From Lewinella sp. IMCC34191 (GTDB lineage: Bacteria > Bacteroidota > Bacteroidia > Chitinophagales > Saprospiraceae), in assembly GCF_003390935.1 (NCBI RefSeq), contig NZ_QNQZ01000005.1:310001-374000 (forward strand): a stretch of DNA of 64,000 bases, read 5' to 3'. Of this stretch, positions 16,091-24,330 are shown in pieces. A model generated the notes under the pieces. The model had not been told where the DNA came from and made no database searches. It worked only from the letters and a program-made list of their open reading frames with translations. Position 1 is the first letter of the stretch. The number at the start of each line of letters is the position of its first letter. Position numbers and translations under genes: made by a program.

Positions 16091-17857
16091 ATGGCCACCC
16101 AAGAAGAAAAGCAAAAGTTCGACCTCTACCTGCTTTGGCGGGTACTGGCGCTGGCCAAGCCGTATAAGTGGATCGCCATCCTGGCCATCTCCCTGGCCGT
16201 GCTTTTGGCCCCCCTGTCGATCGCCCGGCCCCGGTTGATCCAGAAGATGGTCGACGACTACATCTTCCAGGGAGACACGGACGGACTGACCTTCTGGGCC
16301 CTCGTCATCGGCGGTCTCCTCATCCTGGAGGCGCTGTGCCGGTACTCCTTCGTCTACAGCTCCAACTGGCTGGGGCAATCGGTAATCCGCGACCTGCGCG
16401 TGCGGGTCTTCAAGCACATCAACGGCCTACGCCTCAGCTACTTCGACAAAACACCCATCGGGACGTCGACCACGCGCACGATCAACGACATCCAGTCGAT
16501 CAACAGCATCTTCGCCGAGGGGGTGATCACCATTTTGGCCGACCTCATGTCCATCTTCGCGGTGCTGGCCATCATGCTCACCACGAGCTGGCGACTCACG
16601 CTGATCTGCCTGACCACCATGCCCTTCCTGATGCTGGCCAGCTACCTCTTCAAGGAGGCCGTGAAGAAGTCGTACCAGCAGGTCCGCAGCCAGATCCAGA
16701 AGATGAACGGCTTTTTGCAGGAGCGCATCACCGGCATGCGCATCGTCCAGATCTTCAACGCCGAGGACTCCGAGGCCCGCAAGTTTGCCGATATCAATGC
16801 CGACTACCGCAAGGCCAACATCGACGCCATCCTGTACTACGCGATCTTCTTCCCGACGGTCGATATCATCGCCGCGGCCAGCCTCGCGCTGATGGTCTGG
16901 TGGGGCGCGCAGGATGTCGCCCGCGCCGGTGGCGTCACCCTGGGGGCCCTGGTGGCCTTCCCGATCTACATCAACATGCTGTTCCGCCCGATCCGGGTAC
17001 TGGCCGATAAGTTCAATACCCTGCAGATGGGACTGGTGGCCAGCGAGCGGGTCTTCAAAGTGGTGGACCGCGACGACCAGATCGAGAACACCGGTACCCA
17101 CCAACCCACCTCCCTGCGCGGAGAGGTGGAGTTCAAGAACGTATGGTTTGCCTATACGGGCGCCGACTGGATACTGAAGGACGTGAGTTTTAAGCTGAAG
17201 CAGGGTGATACGCTGGCCATCGTAGGCAGCACCGGTTCCGGTAAGACCACCATCACCAACGTCATCAATCGCTTCTACGAATACCAGCGGGGCGAAATCC
17301 TCATCGACGAAACGGACCTCCGCGAGTACGAGCTCACCGCCCTCCGCAGTCGGATGGCCATGGTGCTGCAGGACGTCTTTCTCTTTACGGGATCGGTGAT
17401 GGAGAATATTACCCTACGCGACCCGTCCATCAGTCGCGAGCGGGTCATCGAATCCGCCAAACTCATCGGAGCCCACGATTTCATCGAGCGGCTGCCCGGC
17501 GGCTACGATTACGACGTGATGGAGCGCGGAGCAACGCTGAGCATGGGACAGCGGCAGTTGATTTCCTTCGTGCGCGCACTCGTTTTCGACCCGGACATCC
17601 TTATCCTGGACGAGGCCACCAGCAGCGTAGACCCCGAAACGGAGGGCGTCATCCAACACGCCATTGAGAAACTGATCGACCGGCGCACGAGTATCGTGAT
17701 CGCCCACCGGCTGAGTACCATCCGGAACGCCAACAACATTATGGTCCTGGAAAAAGGGGAGATCCAGGAATTCGGGCCCCACGAGGAATTGCTCCAGATG
17801 GAAGACGGTCGCTACCGCGAACTGTACGAGATGCAGTTCCTCGAAACGGCGGAATAG
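16091..17857 (+). CDS. ABC exporter, fused membrane and ATPase domains (MsbA-like)
   Basis: 588 aa from MATQEEKQKFD; the frame is open further upstream but that part is only the dispersed repeat and leader. Six-helix type-1 exporter membrane domain (about 20-320) followed by an ATPase domain with Walker A GSTGSGKTT, signature LSMGQRQL (S-M-G-Q variant), Walker B ILILDEATSSVDPET and H-loop AHRLSTI. As a half-transporter it should homodimerise and flip lipid or export a hydrophobic compound. Single gene, no partner nearby; substrate unknown. Confidence 0.93.
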   Translation: MATQEEKQKFDLYLLWRVLALAKPYKWIAILAISLAVLLAPLSIARPRLIQKMVDDYIFQGDTDGLTFWALVIGGLLILEALCRYSFVYSSNWLGQSVIRDLRVRVFKHINGLRLSYFDKTPIGTSTTRTINDIQSINSIFAEGVITILADLMSIFAVLAIMLTTSWRLTLICLTTMPFLMLASYLFKEAVKKSYQQVRSQIQKMNGFLQERITGMRIVQIFNAEDSEARKFADINADYRKANIDAILYYAIFFPTVDIIAAASLALMVWWGAQDVARAGGVTLGALVAFPIYINMLFRPIRVLADKFNTLQMGLVASERVFKVVDRDDQIENTGTHQPTSLRGEVEFKNVWFAYTGADWILKDVSFKLKQGDTLAIVGSTGSGKTTITNVINRFYEYQRGEILIDETDLREYELTALRSRMAMVLQDVFLFTGSVMENITLRDPSISRERVIESAKLIGAHDFIERLPGGYDYDVMERGATLSMGQRQLISFVRALVFDPDILILDEATSSVDPETEGVIQHAIEKLIDRRTSIVIAHRLSTIRNANNIMVLEKGEIQEFGPHEELLQMEDGRYRELYEMQFLETAE

Positions 17858-17920
17858 GCCCTCGATTAAGAAAAAGTACGCTTCAAATAAAAGTAGCCGA
17901 AGACGCTATTTGACCGGACA

Positions 17921-17953
17921 TTTGTCTGGCAAGCAACTTATAGTTTATCTTTC
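17921..17953 (+). promoter_or_regulatory. Candidate Bacteroidota promoter for the SulP gene
   Basis: TTTG (17921-17924), a 21-base spacer and TATCTTTC (17946-17953), one base off TAnnTTTG. The predicted start is about 30 bp before the ATG at 17991. Confidence 0.5.
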
Positions 17954-17990
17954 TGTCTGAATAGCAATACTATTACTGTCTCCCTACCCT

Positions 17991-19604
17991 ATGGATAACA
18001 ATACTTCCAAGCGTCTTGGTTTATTTGATAACATCACCGGCGACCTGCCCGCCGCGGTTGTGGTCTTCTTCGTCGCTATCCCGCTATGTCTGGGTATTGC
18101 ATTAGCCAGTGGCGCGCCGCTCTTCGCGGGGCTGATCGCGGGCATCGTCGGAGGTATCGTGGTCGGCGCGGTCAGCGGATCCCACGTAGGCGTGAGCGGA
18201 CCGGCGGCGGGACTTACGGCCATCGTACTAACGGCTATCACGGACCTAGGCGCCTTCGATCTCTTTCTGACCTGCGTAGTCATCGGTGGGGCGTTACAGG
18301 TAGCCTTCGGTCTGCTGCGGGCCGGCGTTATCGGTTACTTTTTCCCCTCCTCGGTGATCAAGGGGATGCTGACCGGTATCGGCCTGATCATTATTCTCAA
18401 GCAAATTCCGCACTTCTTCGGTTACGACGCCGACCCGGAGGGGGACGACGCCTTCCTGCAGCCCGACGGGGAGAATACCTTCTCCGAGATCTTCAACCTG
18501 ATCGACTATACGGACGACGGGGCCACCACCATCGCCTTCATCGCGCTCGGTATCCTGATCCTGTGGGAAGCGGTGCTGAAGAACAAGGGTAAGATATTCA
18601 CCATCATCCCCGGCCCGTTGGTGGCCGTTGCGGTAGGTATCATCTGGGAGGTGACCATGGGCGACGGCAGCCTCGGCATCGCCTCCGAGCATCTGGTCAG
18701 CGTACCGGTGCCGGAGAGTTTCGACGACTTCATCGGACAGTTCACCTTTCCCGACTTCAGCGCGATCACGATGCCGGCGGTCTGGCTGACCGGCTTCACC
18801 ATCGCGTTGGTCGCCAGCCTGGAGACGCTGCTCTGCGTGGAAGCGACGGATAAACTCGACCCCAGGCGGCGGGTCACGCCGACGAACCGCGAGTTGCTCG
18901 CCCAGGGCACGGGTAACATCCTATCCGGCCTGATCGGCGGGCTACCGGTCACCCAGGTGATCGTCCGGAGTTCGGCCAATATCCAGTCGGGCGGCCGGAC
19001 CAAATTATCGGCCATTCTGCACGGTGTGTTGCTGCTGGTGTCGGTCATCCTGGTGCCGAATATTCTAAACCTGATTCCGCTTTCGGTACTCGCAGCTATC
19101 CTTTTACTGGTAGGCTACAAACTGGCCAAGCCGTCCACCTTCATGGGTATGTACCGGGCCGGCTGGCGACAGTTCGTTCCCTTCATCGTCACCGTCGTAG
19201 CGATTGTCTTCACCGACCTCCTGATCGGCATCAGTCTCGGACTGGCCGTAGGCGTCATCGTCATTCTGTACTCGAGCTACCAGAATTCCCACTTCCTGCA
19301 CATGCGCAACGAGGAAGGGGAGCGCGAGCACGTAGAGATCACCCTCGCCGAGGAAGTGACCTTCTTCAACAAGGGAGCGATCCGCAGCCAATTCGACAAA
19401 ATTCCGGACGATGCCATGCTGACGCTCGACGTACGCAAGACGCAGTTTCTCGACTACGACGTCGTGGAGATCATGAACGACTTCGTGACTACCTTCAAGA
19501 ACCGGAACATCGACGTGGAAGTCATCACCGAGGAAGGTACGGTCAACAATCCGGAGAACTACTTCGACGTGCTCAAAATGCAGCACGCCGGTAGCGCGCA
19601 CTGA
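17991..19604 (+). CDS. SulP-family anion transporter with STAS domain
   Basis: 537 aa. The N-terminus LPAAVVVFFVAIPLCLGIALASGAPL is the SulP/SLC26 first helix, followed by GSHVGVSGPAAGLTA, the conserved anion-site region. About 12 membrane segments (to residue 425) and a C-terminal STAS domain (EEVTFFNKGAIRSQF, TLDVRKTQFLDYDVVE). Bacterial relatives carry sulphate, bicarbonate or dicarboxylates; the short-STAS SulP seen beside carbonic anhydrases in many Bacteroidota suggests bicarbonate, but no such neighbour is here. It stands alone, convergent with the protease gene (27-bp gap). Confidence 0.92.
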   Translation: MDNNTSKRLGLFDNITGDLPAAVVVFFVAIPLCLGIALASGAPLFAGLIAGIVGGIVVGAVSGSHVGVSGPAAGLTAIVLTAITDLGAFDLFLTCVVIGGALQVAFGLLRAGVIGYFFPSSVIKGMLTGIGLIIILKQIPHFFGYDADPEGDDAFLQPDGENTFSEIFNLIDYTDDGATTIAFIALGILILWEAVLKNKGKIFTIIPGPLVAVAVGIIWEVTMGDGSLGIASEHLVSVPVPESFDDFIGQFTFPDFSAITMPAVWLTGFTIALVASLETLLCVEATDKLDPRRRVTPTNRELLAQGTGNILSGLIGGLPVTQVIVRSSANIQSGGRTKLSAILHGVLLLVSVILVPNILNLIPLSVLAAILLLVGYKLAKPSTFMGMYRAGWRQFVPFIVTVVAIVFTDLLIGISLGLAVGVIVILYSSYQNSHFLHMRNEEGEREHVEITLAEEVTFFNKGAIRSQFDKIPDDAMLTLDVRKTQFLDYDVVEIMNDFVTTFKNRNIDVEVITEEGTVNNPENYFDVLKMQHAGSAH

Positions 19605-19631
19605 TCTGCCGGGCAGGCAGCAGCACGAAGC

Positions 19632-21275
19632 CTACTTGCTTTTGCTGAGAATACCGGCGTAACGCGCCCGGTCGTTCAGTACCGCGATCGCCTCCTGTAC
19701 TTCCTTATCGTTACGCAGGCCCATCTGTACCTGGCCGCGCTGGTAATAGTAGCGGCCGGCGATTTCCTTTTCGATGATGTCGATGATCTCGTCTTTCAGG
19801 TCGGCGATGGCGGTCGCCTGCTCGCGGTCCATCTTCTCCTGGATGGCGGCCAGCTCGGCGCTGATGTCGTAACCTTCCGTGGCGGCACGGTCGGCGGCTT
19901 GCTCCAGTAGCTGTTCGGCCTTGGAGTCAAAGCTGAAATCGGCTCGGTTCAGGTAGGTTTCGAAGTCGTTCCAGTCCGTGAATTGGAAGTCGGCCACGGA
20001 GTCGATCGTCGGGTGATTGCGCACCCACTGGTTCACGTAGTCGAAAATGATGTATTCCTCCAGCAGGCCCTGGGCGACGTTGTTCTTGCCCAGCACGTCC
20101 ACTTCGAGGTCGGGGGCCACGCCGCCACTCCCCAGCACGACGCGGCCGGCACGGGTTTTGAATTCCGGACGCTGGTCGTCGGGAATGTCATAGGGCTTCC
20201 CGTCGCGGTACTCGATGGCCTGGATACAGCGGTTAGAGGGGATGTAGTACTTGGCCGTCGTGATCTTCACGCGGCTGCCGTAGCCCGTTTCCATAATGTT
20301 TTGCACCAATCCCTTGCCGTAGCTGCGCTGCCCGATGAGGACGCCCCGGTCCAGGTCCTGTAGGGCTCCGGAAACGATCTCGGAGGCGGAGGCGGAGCGG
20401 CCGTTGATCAGCACGGCCACGGGCAGTTCGGTATCCAGCGGATTGCCTTTGGTGGGGTAGCTGCGGTTCCAGTCGCGCACTTTGCCCTTAGTGGTAACGA
20501 TCAGTTCGTCCTTCGGCACGAAGATGTTGACGATGTCAACGGCTTCGTTGAGCAGACCGCCTCCGTTGCCGCGCAGGTCCAGTACGACGCCGGCCAGGTC
20601 TGGATTGTCGGCGCGCAGTTTGGCGACCGCGTCCCGCACGTTCTTGGCCGCGTTCTGGGTGAAAGTGGTCAGGGCCACGTAGCCCACGTTCCGTTCGAGC
20701 ATGCCGCTGTAGGGTACGTTGGGGATGTCCACGTCGCCGCGTACGAGGTCGAGCTTCTTCATCCCTTCGCCGGGCCGGTCTACGGTCAGGTTCATCACCG
20801 TACCGGGGAAGCCGCGCATGATCTCTTCCAGTTGCTCGCGATTGTAGCCGATGGTTTCCCGGTCGTCGATCTCCATGAGCCGGTCGCCCGTTTTCAGGCC
20901 GGCGGCGTCGGCTGGCTGGTCCTTGTACAGGGTCATGATGGTGGGTAGGCCGTCAATGTATTCGATCTCGGCCCCGATGCCCTGGTACTGCCCGCTCTGG
21001 CGCAGGCGGGCGGTCTCTACGTCGGTTTCGCTGATGTAGTTAGTATAGGGGTCGAGTGATTCGACCATCGCCTCGATACCGGTCCGCATCAGTTTATTCG
21101 GCTCGATGTCATCCACGTAGTACGTATTCACCTCTTTATACACGTTCGTGTACACCTCGATCGCCTTCATGATCTCGAAGAACTTGTCGTTTACCGGGTT
21201 CACGGTGGCGGCGGTCAGGCCGAGAAAGGCGACCGCACCGAGGCCGGCAATAAGGGTACGTTTACGAAGGGACAT
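19632..21275 (-). CDS. S41-family C-terminal processing peptidase (CtpA-like)
   Basis: 547 aa, with a signal or anchor helix (TLIAGLGAVAFLGLTAATV), an N-terminal helical region, a PDZ domain (about 85-170, GIGAEIEYIDGLPTI), and the S41 core. The core has LDLRGNGGGLL, the nucleophile Ser in NGRSASASEIVSGAL and the general-base Lys in QRSYGKGLVQN. A helical C-terminal extension (about 420-547) is typical for Bacteroidota members. Periplasmic endoprotease trimming C-termini of envelope proteins. A dispersed repeat copy lies 65 bp upstream. Confidence 0.94.
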   Translation of the reverse strand: MSLRKRTLIAGLGAVAFLGLTAATVNPVNDKFFEIMKAIEVYTNVYKEVNTYYVDDIEPNKLMRTGIEAMVESLDPYTNYISETDVETARLRQSGQYQGIGAEIEYIDGLPTIMTLYKDQPADAAGLKTGDRLMEIDDRETIGYNREQLEEIMRGFPGTVMNLTVDRPGEGMKKLDLVRGDVDIPNVPYSGMLERNVGYVALTTFTQNAAKNVRDAVAKLRADNPDLAGVVLDLRGNGGGLLNEAVDIVNIFVPKDELIVTTKGKVRDWNRSYPTKGNPLDTELPVAVLINGRSASASEIVSGALQDLDRGVLIGQRSYGKGLVQNIMETGYGSRVKITTAKYYIPSNRCIQAIEYRDGKPYDIPDDQRPEFKTRAGRVVLGSGGVAPDLEVDVLGKNNVAQGLLEEYIIFDYVNQWVRNHPTIDSVADFQFTDWNDFETYLNRADFSFDSKAEQLLEQAADRAATEGYDISAELAAIQEKMDREQATAIADLKDEIIDIIEKEIAGRYYYQRGQVQMGLRNDKEVQEAIAVLNDRARYAGILSKSK

Positions 21276-21701
21276 AGGCTAAGCTTTTGGGATACCCCAA
21301 GATAACGCGGCAGCCGGTGGGTAGATTACCGTTTTTGGTATTGCGGCGGGGCGCAGGTGTAAGGCTTATGACAAAGGGGTGGTGTTTGGTAGTAATCCGT
21401 TCCCAGGTGAAGGGAAAGAGGTCGCTGCACGACTCAAGGGGTTCACACGAATTTTACGAGCAAAAGGCGAGCATCTTTTCTGTGCAGCTCTCTGTGAAGC
21501 GCGCAGGGCCATCTGTGGTGAGCCCACGAGCAGAAGGCGAATAATACCCTGCGGCAGCCAAATCGTAATTTAAAACCTCAAGCATCGGCCTACCTATTAC
21601 CTCACCGGGGGAGCACTCATAGCTTCCCCCGGTGGCACGTTGTCGCCACCGCCGCCGGCCAGCAGCAACGGGGGCAATACTGCAAATAGGGTTTGCGTGG
21701 A
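21276..21701. other. Non-coding gap with degenerate repeats
   Basis: 426 bp with no convincing gene. It holds a dispersed-repeat copy (21341-21362) and, at 21417-21545, low-grade repeats: GGTCGCTGCACGAC, also found at 27667, and two ACGAGCA-AAGGCGA blocks related to those at 27812-27970. Confidence 0.6.
21341..21362 (-). repeat. Dispersed CCTGCGCCCCGCCGC repeat
   Basis: Copy 65 bp upstream of the CtpA-like gene, same direction as that gene, with right flank AATACCAAAAA. Confidence 0.65.
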
Positions 21702-22322
21702 CTAGGTATTATGTCCGGGCCGTGCGTACGATAGACGCACGGAATTGGTGCTTTGTTGGTAAATATCCAATCCGGCCACGGTTAAGGTTTTTAACATTTC
21801 GTGATCGACGTGCCCGCTCTCTGCGACGGCGTCATCGGGGACAAAGATTTCCTGTACCCGACCGACCAAAAACAAGGTGTCATTGGCTCGGATGTGGTGC
21901 TCCTCTTCCAGGGTTAGCCCCAATTTGATTAGGCTCTCCTTCACGTAGGGAGCCTTACAGCGGTCACTGTATTCCGGGGTCAGGCCGGTAGCGGCGAACT
22001 CCGATTCTTTTAGTGCGTAGTTCGCGCTGGTCTGGTGGGCAGCTTCGAGGAAGTCCGGGTGAAGAGTATTCAGGGTAAACCACTTGTTGGCCTTGATGTG
22101 GTGGTAGGTATGCCGGGGCACCGTCAGGGGCCGCATGATGAAGCCGAGCAAGGGCGGACTAGCTCCGACGTGCACCACCGAGCTGAAGACGCCAAGGTTT
22201 TCCGTGCCTTTATACCCTTTGGTGCCGATCAGGTGCACACTCCGGGCCCCGGGCAGGGTATTGAGCAGGTCGCGGCGGTAGGGGGCGGGGCGGTCGAGGA
22301 GCTCTTCTAGGGTCAGGTGCAT
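21702..22322 (-). CDS. Flavin reductase family protein (FMN-binding split barrel)
   Basis: 206 aa from ATG 22322 (MHLTLEELLD); upstream codons would translate the hairpin cluster. The split-barrel core shows SVHLIGTKGYKGTENLGVFSSVVHVGASPP and GFIMRPLTVPRHTYHHIKAN, the flavin phosphate-binding region of flavin reductase/FMN-binding proteins. Activity (FMN reductase or a flavin chaperone) is not decided. Reads the same way as the two SDR genes, separated from them by a hairpin cluster. Confidence 0.85.
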   Translation of the reverse strand: MHLTLEELLDRPAPYRRDLLNTLPGARSVHLIGTKGYKGTENLGVFSSVVHVGASPPLLGFIMRPLTVPRHTYHHIKANKWFTLNTLHPDFLEAAHQTSANYALKESEFAATGLTPEYSDRCKAPYVKESLIKLGLTLEEEHHIRANDTLFLVGRVQEIFVPDDAVAESGHVDHEMLKTLTVAGLDIYQQSTNSVRLSYARPGHNT

Positions 22323-22335
22323 GGTGGGGGTACAA

Positions 22336-22426
22336 CGCGGCTTCCGGCCGCGGGGTTTGTAGCAACCTCTGGTTGCTGCGGCTAACGCGCTTGGAAAGCG
22401 CGTCCAACATTGCTGTCGGAGACAGC
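22336..22426. repeat. Four-hairpin cluster A
   Basis: In order: CGCGGC-TTCCG-GCCGCG (22336-22352), AGCAACC-TCT-GGTTGCT (22361-22377), ACGCGCTT-GGA-AAGCGCGT (22385-22403) and GCTGTC-GGA-GACAGC (22412-22426). It lies between the first SDR and the flavin reductase gene. Clusters B and C are related. Confidence 0.85.
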
Positions 22427-22429
22427 TTC

Positions 22430-23254
22430 TTACCGGTACCGCTTCGTCAGGAAGCGATCCTGCCACCTTTTAGGCATTTTACTGACTACTCTGGCCAGCC
22501 AACGCTTATTCATAATCAGCGCGTAGGCATCGGGCCTGGCATCCGTCAGGGCGGCGTAGATCGCGTCGGCCACTAGCTGCGGCTCTACCCCACCCCGCTC
22601 GGCCGCCTGGGTGTAGGGCTCCAGCTGGGGTACCAAATGTTGGTACCGGTCCTTTTCGAAGGCCTCCGTAAGCTGGCTTCCCTTTCTCCAGATCGGCGTT
22701 TTGGTGGGTCCCGGGGCTACGCTCACAACATCGATGCCGAAGGGCAGCAGCTCCCGTCGCAGACCGTCCGTCAGCGCTTCCACCGCAAATTTGGAGGACG
22801 AGTAAAAGGTCATGTACGGCGCGGTAAGGGAGCCACTCACGCTACTGATGTTGACGATCCGCGGGTGGTGCCCTTCCTCGCGGGCGGCGTGCAGGAGGGG
22901 TAAGGCCAGCTGGCAGACGGCAATCAGTCCGAATACGTTTACCTCGAATTGCCGGCGATATTCTTCCTCGGCAAGGGTTTCTACGGGACCGGGTATGGCT
23001 ACGCCGGCGTTATTGACCACGCCAATCAGGGGACGGCCTTCCTCCCCTATCCGGCTAATGCCCGCGCTGATGGCCTCGCGGTCGCGGACATCAAAGTTCA
23101 GGGGGGTGAAGTTGGGAGCTTCGGCGAGTTCGACGGGAACCTCGGTTCCGCGCAGGGATCCGTATACGTAGTATCCCCGGTCAATCAGGTCTAGGGCGGT
23201 AACCAGACCTATACCGCTGGATACACCGGTGATCAGGATGGCTGGGGTTGGCAT
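22430..23254 (-). CDS. SDR-family oxidoreductase (copy 1)
   Basis: 274 aa from MPTPAILITGVSSGIG. Classical Rossmann SDR: TGVSSGIG nucleotide-binding motif, NNAGVA, catalytic Ser in NISSVSG and Tyr/Lys in YSSSKFAVEAL. Cytosolic NAD(P)H-dependent enzyme; substrate not predictable, though the sequence resembles retinol/steroid dehydrogenase-like SDRs. It is the closest relative in the window of the next gene, about 80 bp downstream of that gene, so a tandem duplication. Confidence 0.9.
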   Translation of the reverse strand: MPTPAILITGVSSGIGLVTALDLIDRGYYVYGSLRGTEVPVELAEAPNFTPLNFDVRDREAISAGISRIGEEGRPLIGVVNNAGVAIPGPVETLAEEEYRRQFEVNVFGLIAVCQLALPLLHAAREEGHHPRIVNISSVSGSLTAPYMTFYSSSKFAVEALTDGLRRELLPFGIDVVSVAPGPTKTPIWRKGSQLTEAFEKDRYQHLVPQLEPYTQAAERGGVEPQLVADAIYAALTDARPDAYALIMNKRWLARVVSKMPKRWQDRFLTKRYR

Positions 23255-23276
23255 TGGGGGGTTGATTTTTTGGCGG

Positions 23277-23342
23277 CGCGCTTGGAAAGCGCGTTTTACA
23301 TCGCGGTCGGAAACCGCATCGTACATCGCGGTCGGAGACCGC
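23277..23342. repeat. Hairpin cluster B between the two SDR genes
   Basis: CGCGCTT-GGA-AAGCGCG (23277-23293), then two direct copies of ACATCGCGGTCGGA-ACCGC, giving hairpins at 23302-23317 and 23328-23342. It contains the last two hairpin types of clusters A and C, the second one doubled. Confidence 0.85.
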
Positions 23343-23348
23343 TTTGTA

Positions 23349-24185
23349 CTAGTAGCGGCGGTTTTCGGCGAGGCGCTTGGTAAAGAATTTGTCCTGAAAG
23401 CGCTTCGGGGTGAGCTTCAGGAGTTTGGCCATCCAGCCCTTCTTCATGACCAGGACGGCCGGGTCGGGTTGCTCGTCGGTGAGGGCGCGGTAGATGGCCT
23501 CCGCGACGACCTGTGGCTCCACACCGTCGGCCTCGGCGGCTTCGGTGTATGGGCCCAGCTTTTCCAGCATGCTGCCGTAACGGTCGTTGTCGAAAGCTTC
23601 CGTCTGCTCCCGGCCCTTCTGCCAGATCGGTGTCTTTACCGGCCCCGGCGCCACGCTGATGACGTCGATGCCGAAGGGCAACAGCTCCCGCCGCAGCCCG
23701 TCGGTGAGCGCTTCGACGGCAAACTTCGAGGCAGAGTAAATACTGGTGAAGGGAGAAGTCAGGTAGCCGCTCACGCTACCGATGTTTACGATGCGGGAGT
23801 CGAAACCCAGTTCCCGGGAGGCGTGCAGTAGCGGTAGGGCTTCCTGACAGACGGCGACCAAGCCGAACACGTTCACTTCAAACTGCCGGCGATACTCCTC
23901 CTCACTAACGGTTTCGATCGGCCCGCTGATGGCTACTCCAGCGTTATTTACCAAACCTATGAGCCGGGCGCCGTCGTCGTGTATCTGCTGGATGCCGGCA
24001 CGAATGCCGTCGCGGTCCCGAACGTCAAAATTGAGGGCCTTAAAAGACGGGGATGCGGTGAGTTGCTCTGGTCCTGCGCCCCGCCGCACGCTTCCATACA
24101 CGAAAAAGCCTTTCCGGAGCAAATACGCCGCGGTGGTCAGGCCGATACCGGAGGATACGCCGGTGACGAGAATACTGTCTTGCAT
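23349..24185 (-). CDS. SDR-family oxidoreductase (copy 2)
   Basis: 278 aa from MQDSILVTGVSSGIG. Same motifs as copy 1: TGVSSGIG, NNAGVA, catalytic Ser in NIGSVSG, and YSASKFAVEAL. The two proteins share long identical stretches (EEYRRQFEVNVFGL, RRELLPFGID, VAPGP-KTPIW) and should have similar but not identical substrates. Both end in a basic QDKF/LTKR tail. Hairpin clusters B and C flank it. Confidence 0.9.
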   Translation of the reverse strand: MQDSILVTGVSSGIGLTTAAYLLRKGFFVYGSVRRGAGPEQLTASPSFKALNFDVRDRDGIRAGIQQIHDDGARLIGLVNNAGVAISGPIETVSEEEYRRQFEVNVFGLVAVCQEALPLLHASRELGFDSRIVNIGSVSGYLTSPFTSIYSASKFAVEALTDGLRRELLPFGIDVISVAPGPVKTPIWQKGREQTEAFDNDRYGSMLEKLGPYTEAAEADGVEPQVVAEAIYRALTDEQPDPAVLVMKKGWMAKLLKLTPKRFQDKFFTKRLAENRRY

Positions 24186-24201
24186 AGTGTGGCAGTAAGA
24201 A

Positions 24202-24321
24202 GCGGCTTCCGGCCGCGATGTTCGATGCAACCTCCGGTTGCGCCGGGCAAAGCTACAACGGTTGGTTTGGTAACTGAAGCCGCGCTTGGAAAGCGCGTCG
24301 AACGGCGCGGTCGGAAACCGC
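24202..24321. repeat. Four-hairpin cluster C
   Basis: Same four hairpins in the same order as cluster A: GCGGC-TTCCG-GCCGC (24202-24216), GCAACC-TCC-GGTTGC (24227-24241), CGCGCTT-GGA-AAGCGCG (24281-24297) and GCGGT-CGGAA-ACCGC (24307-24321), with about 30 extra bases in the middle. It lies between SDR copy 2 and the DUF819 gene. Confidence 0.85.
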
Positions 24322-24330
24322 TTCGTACCG

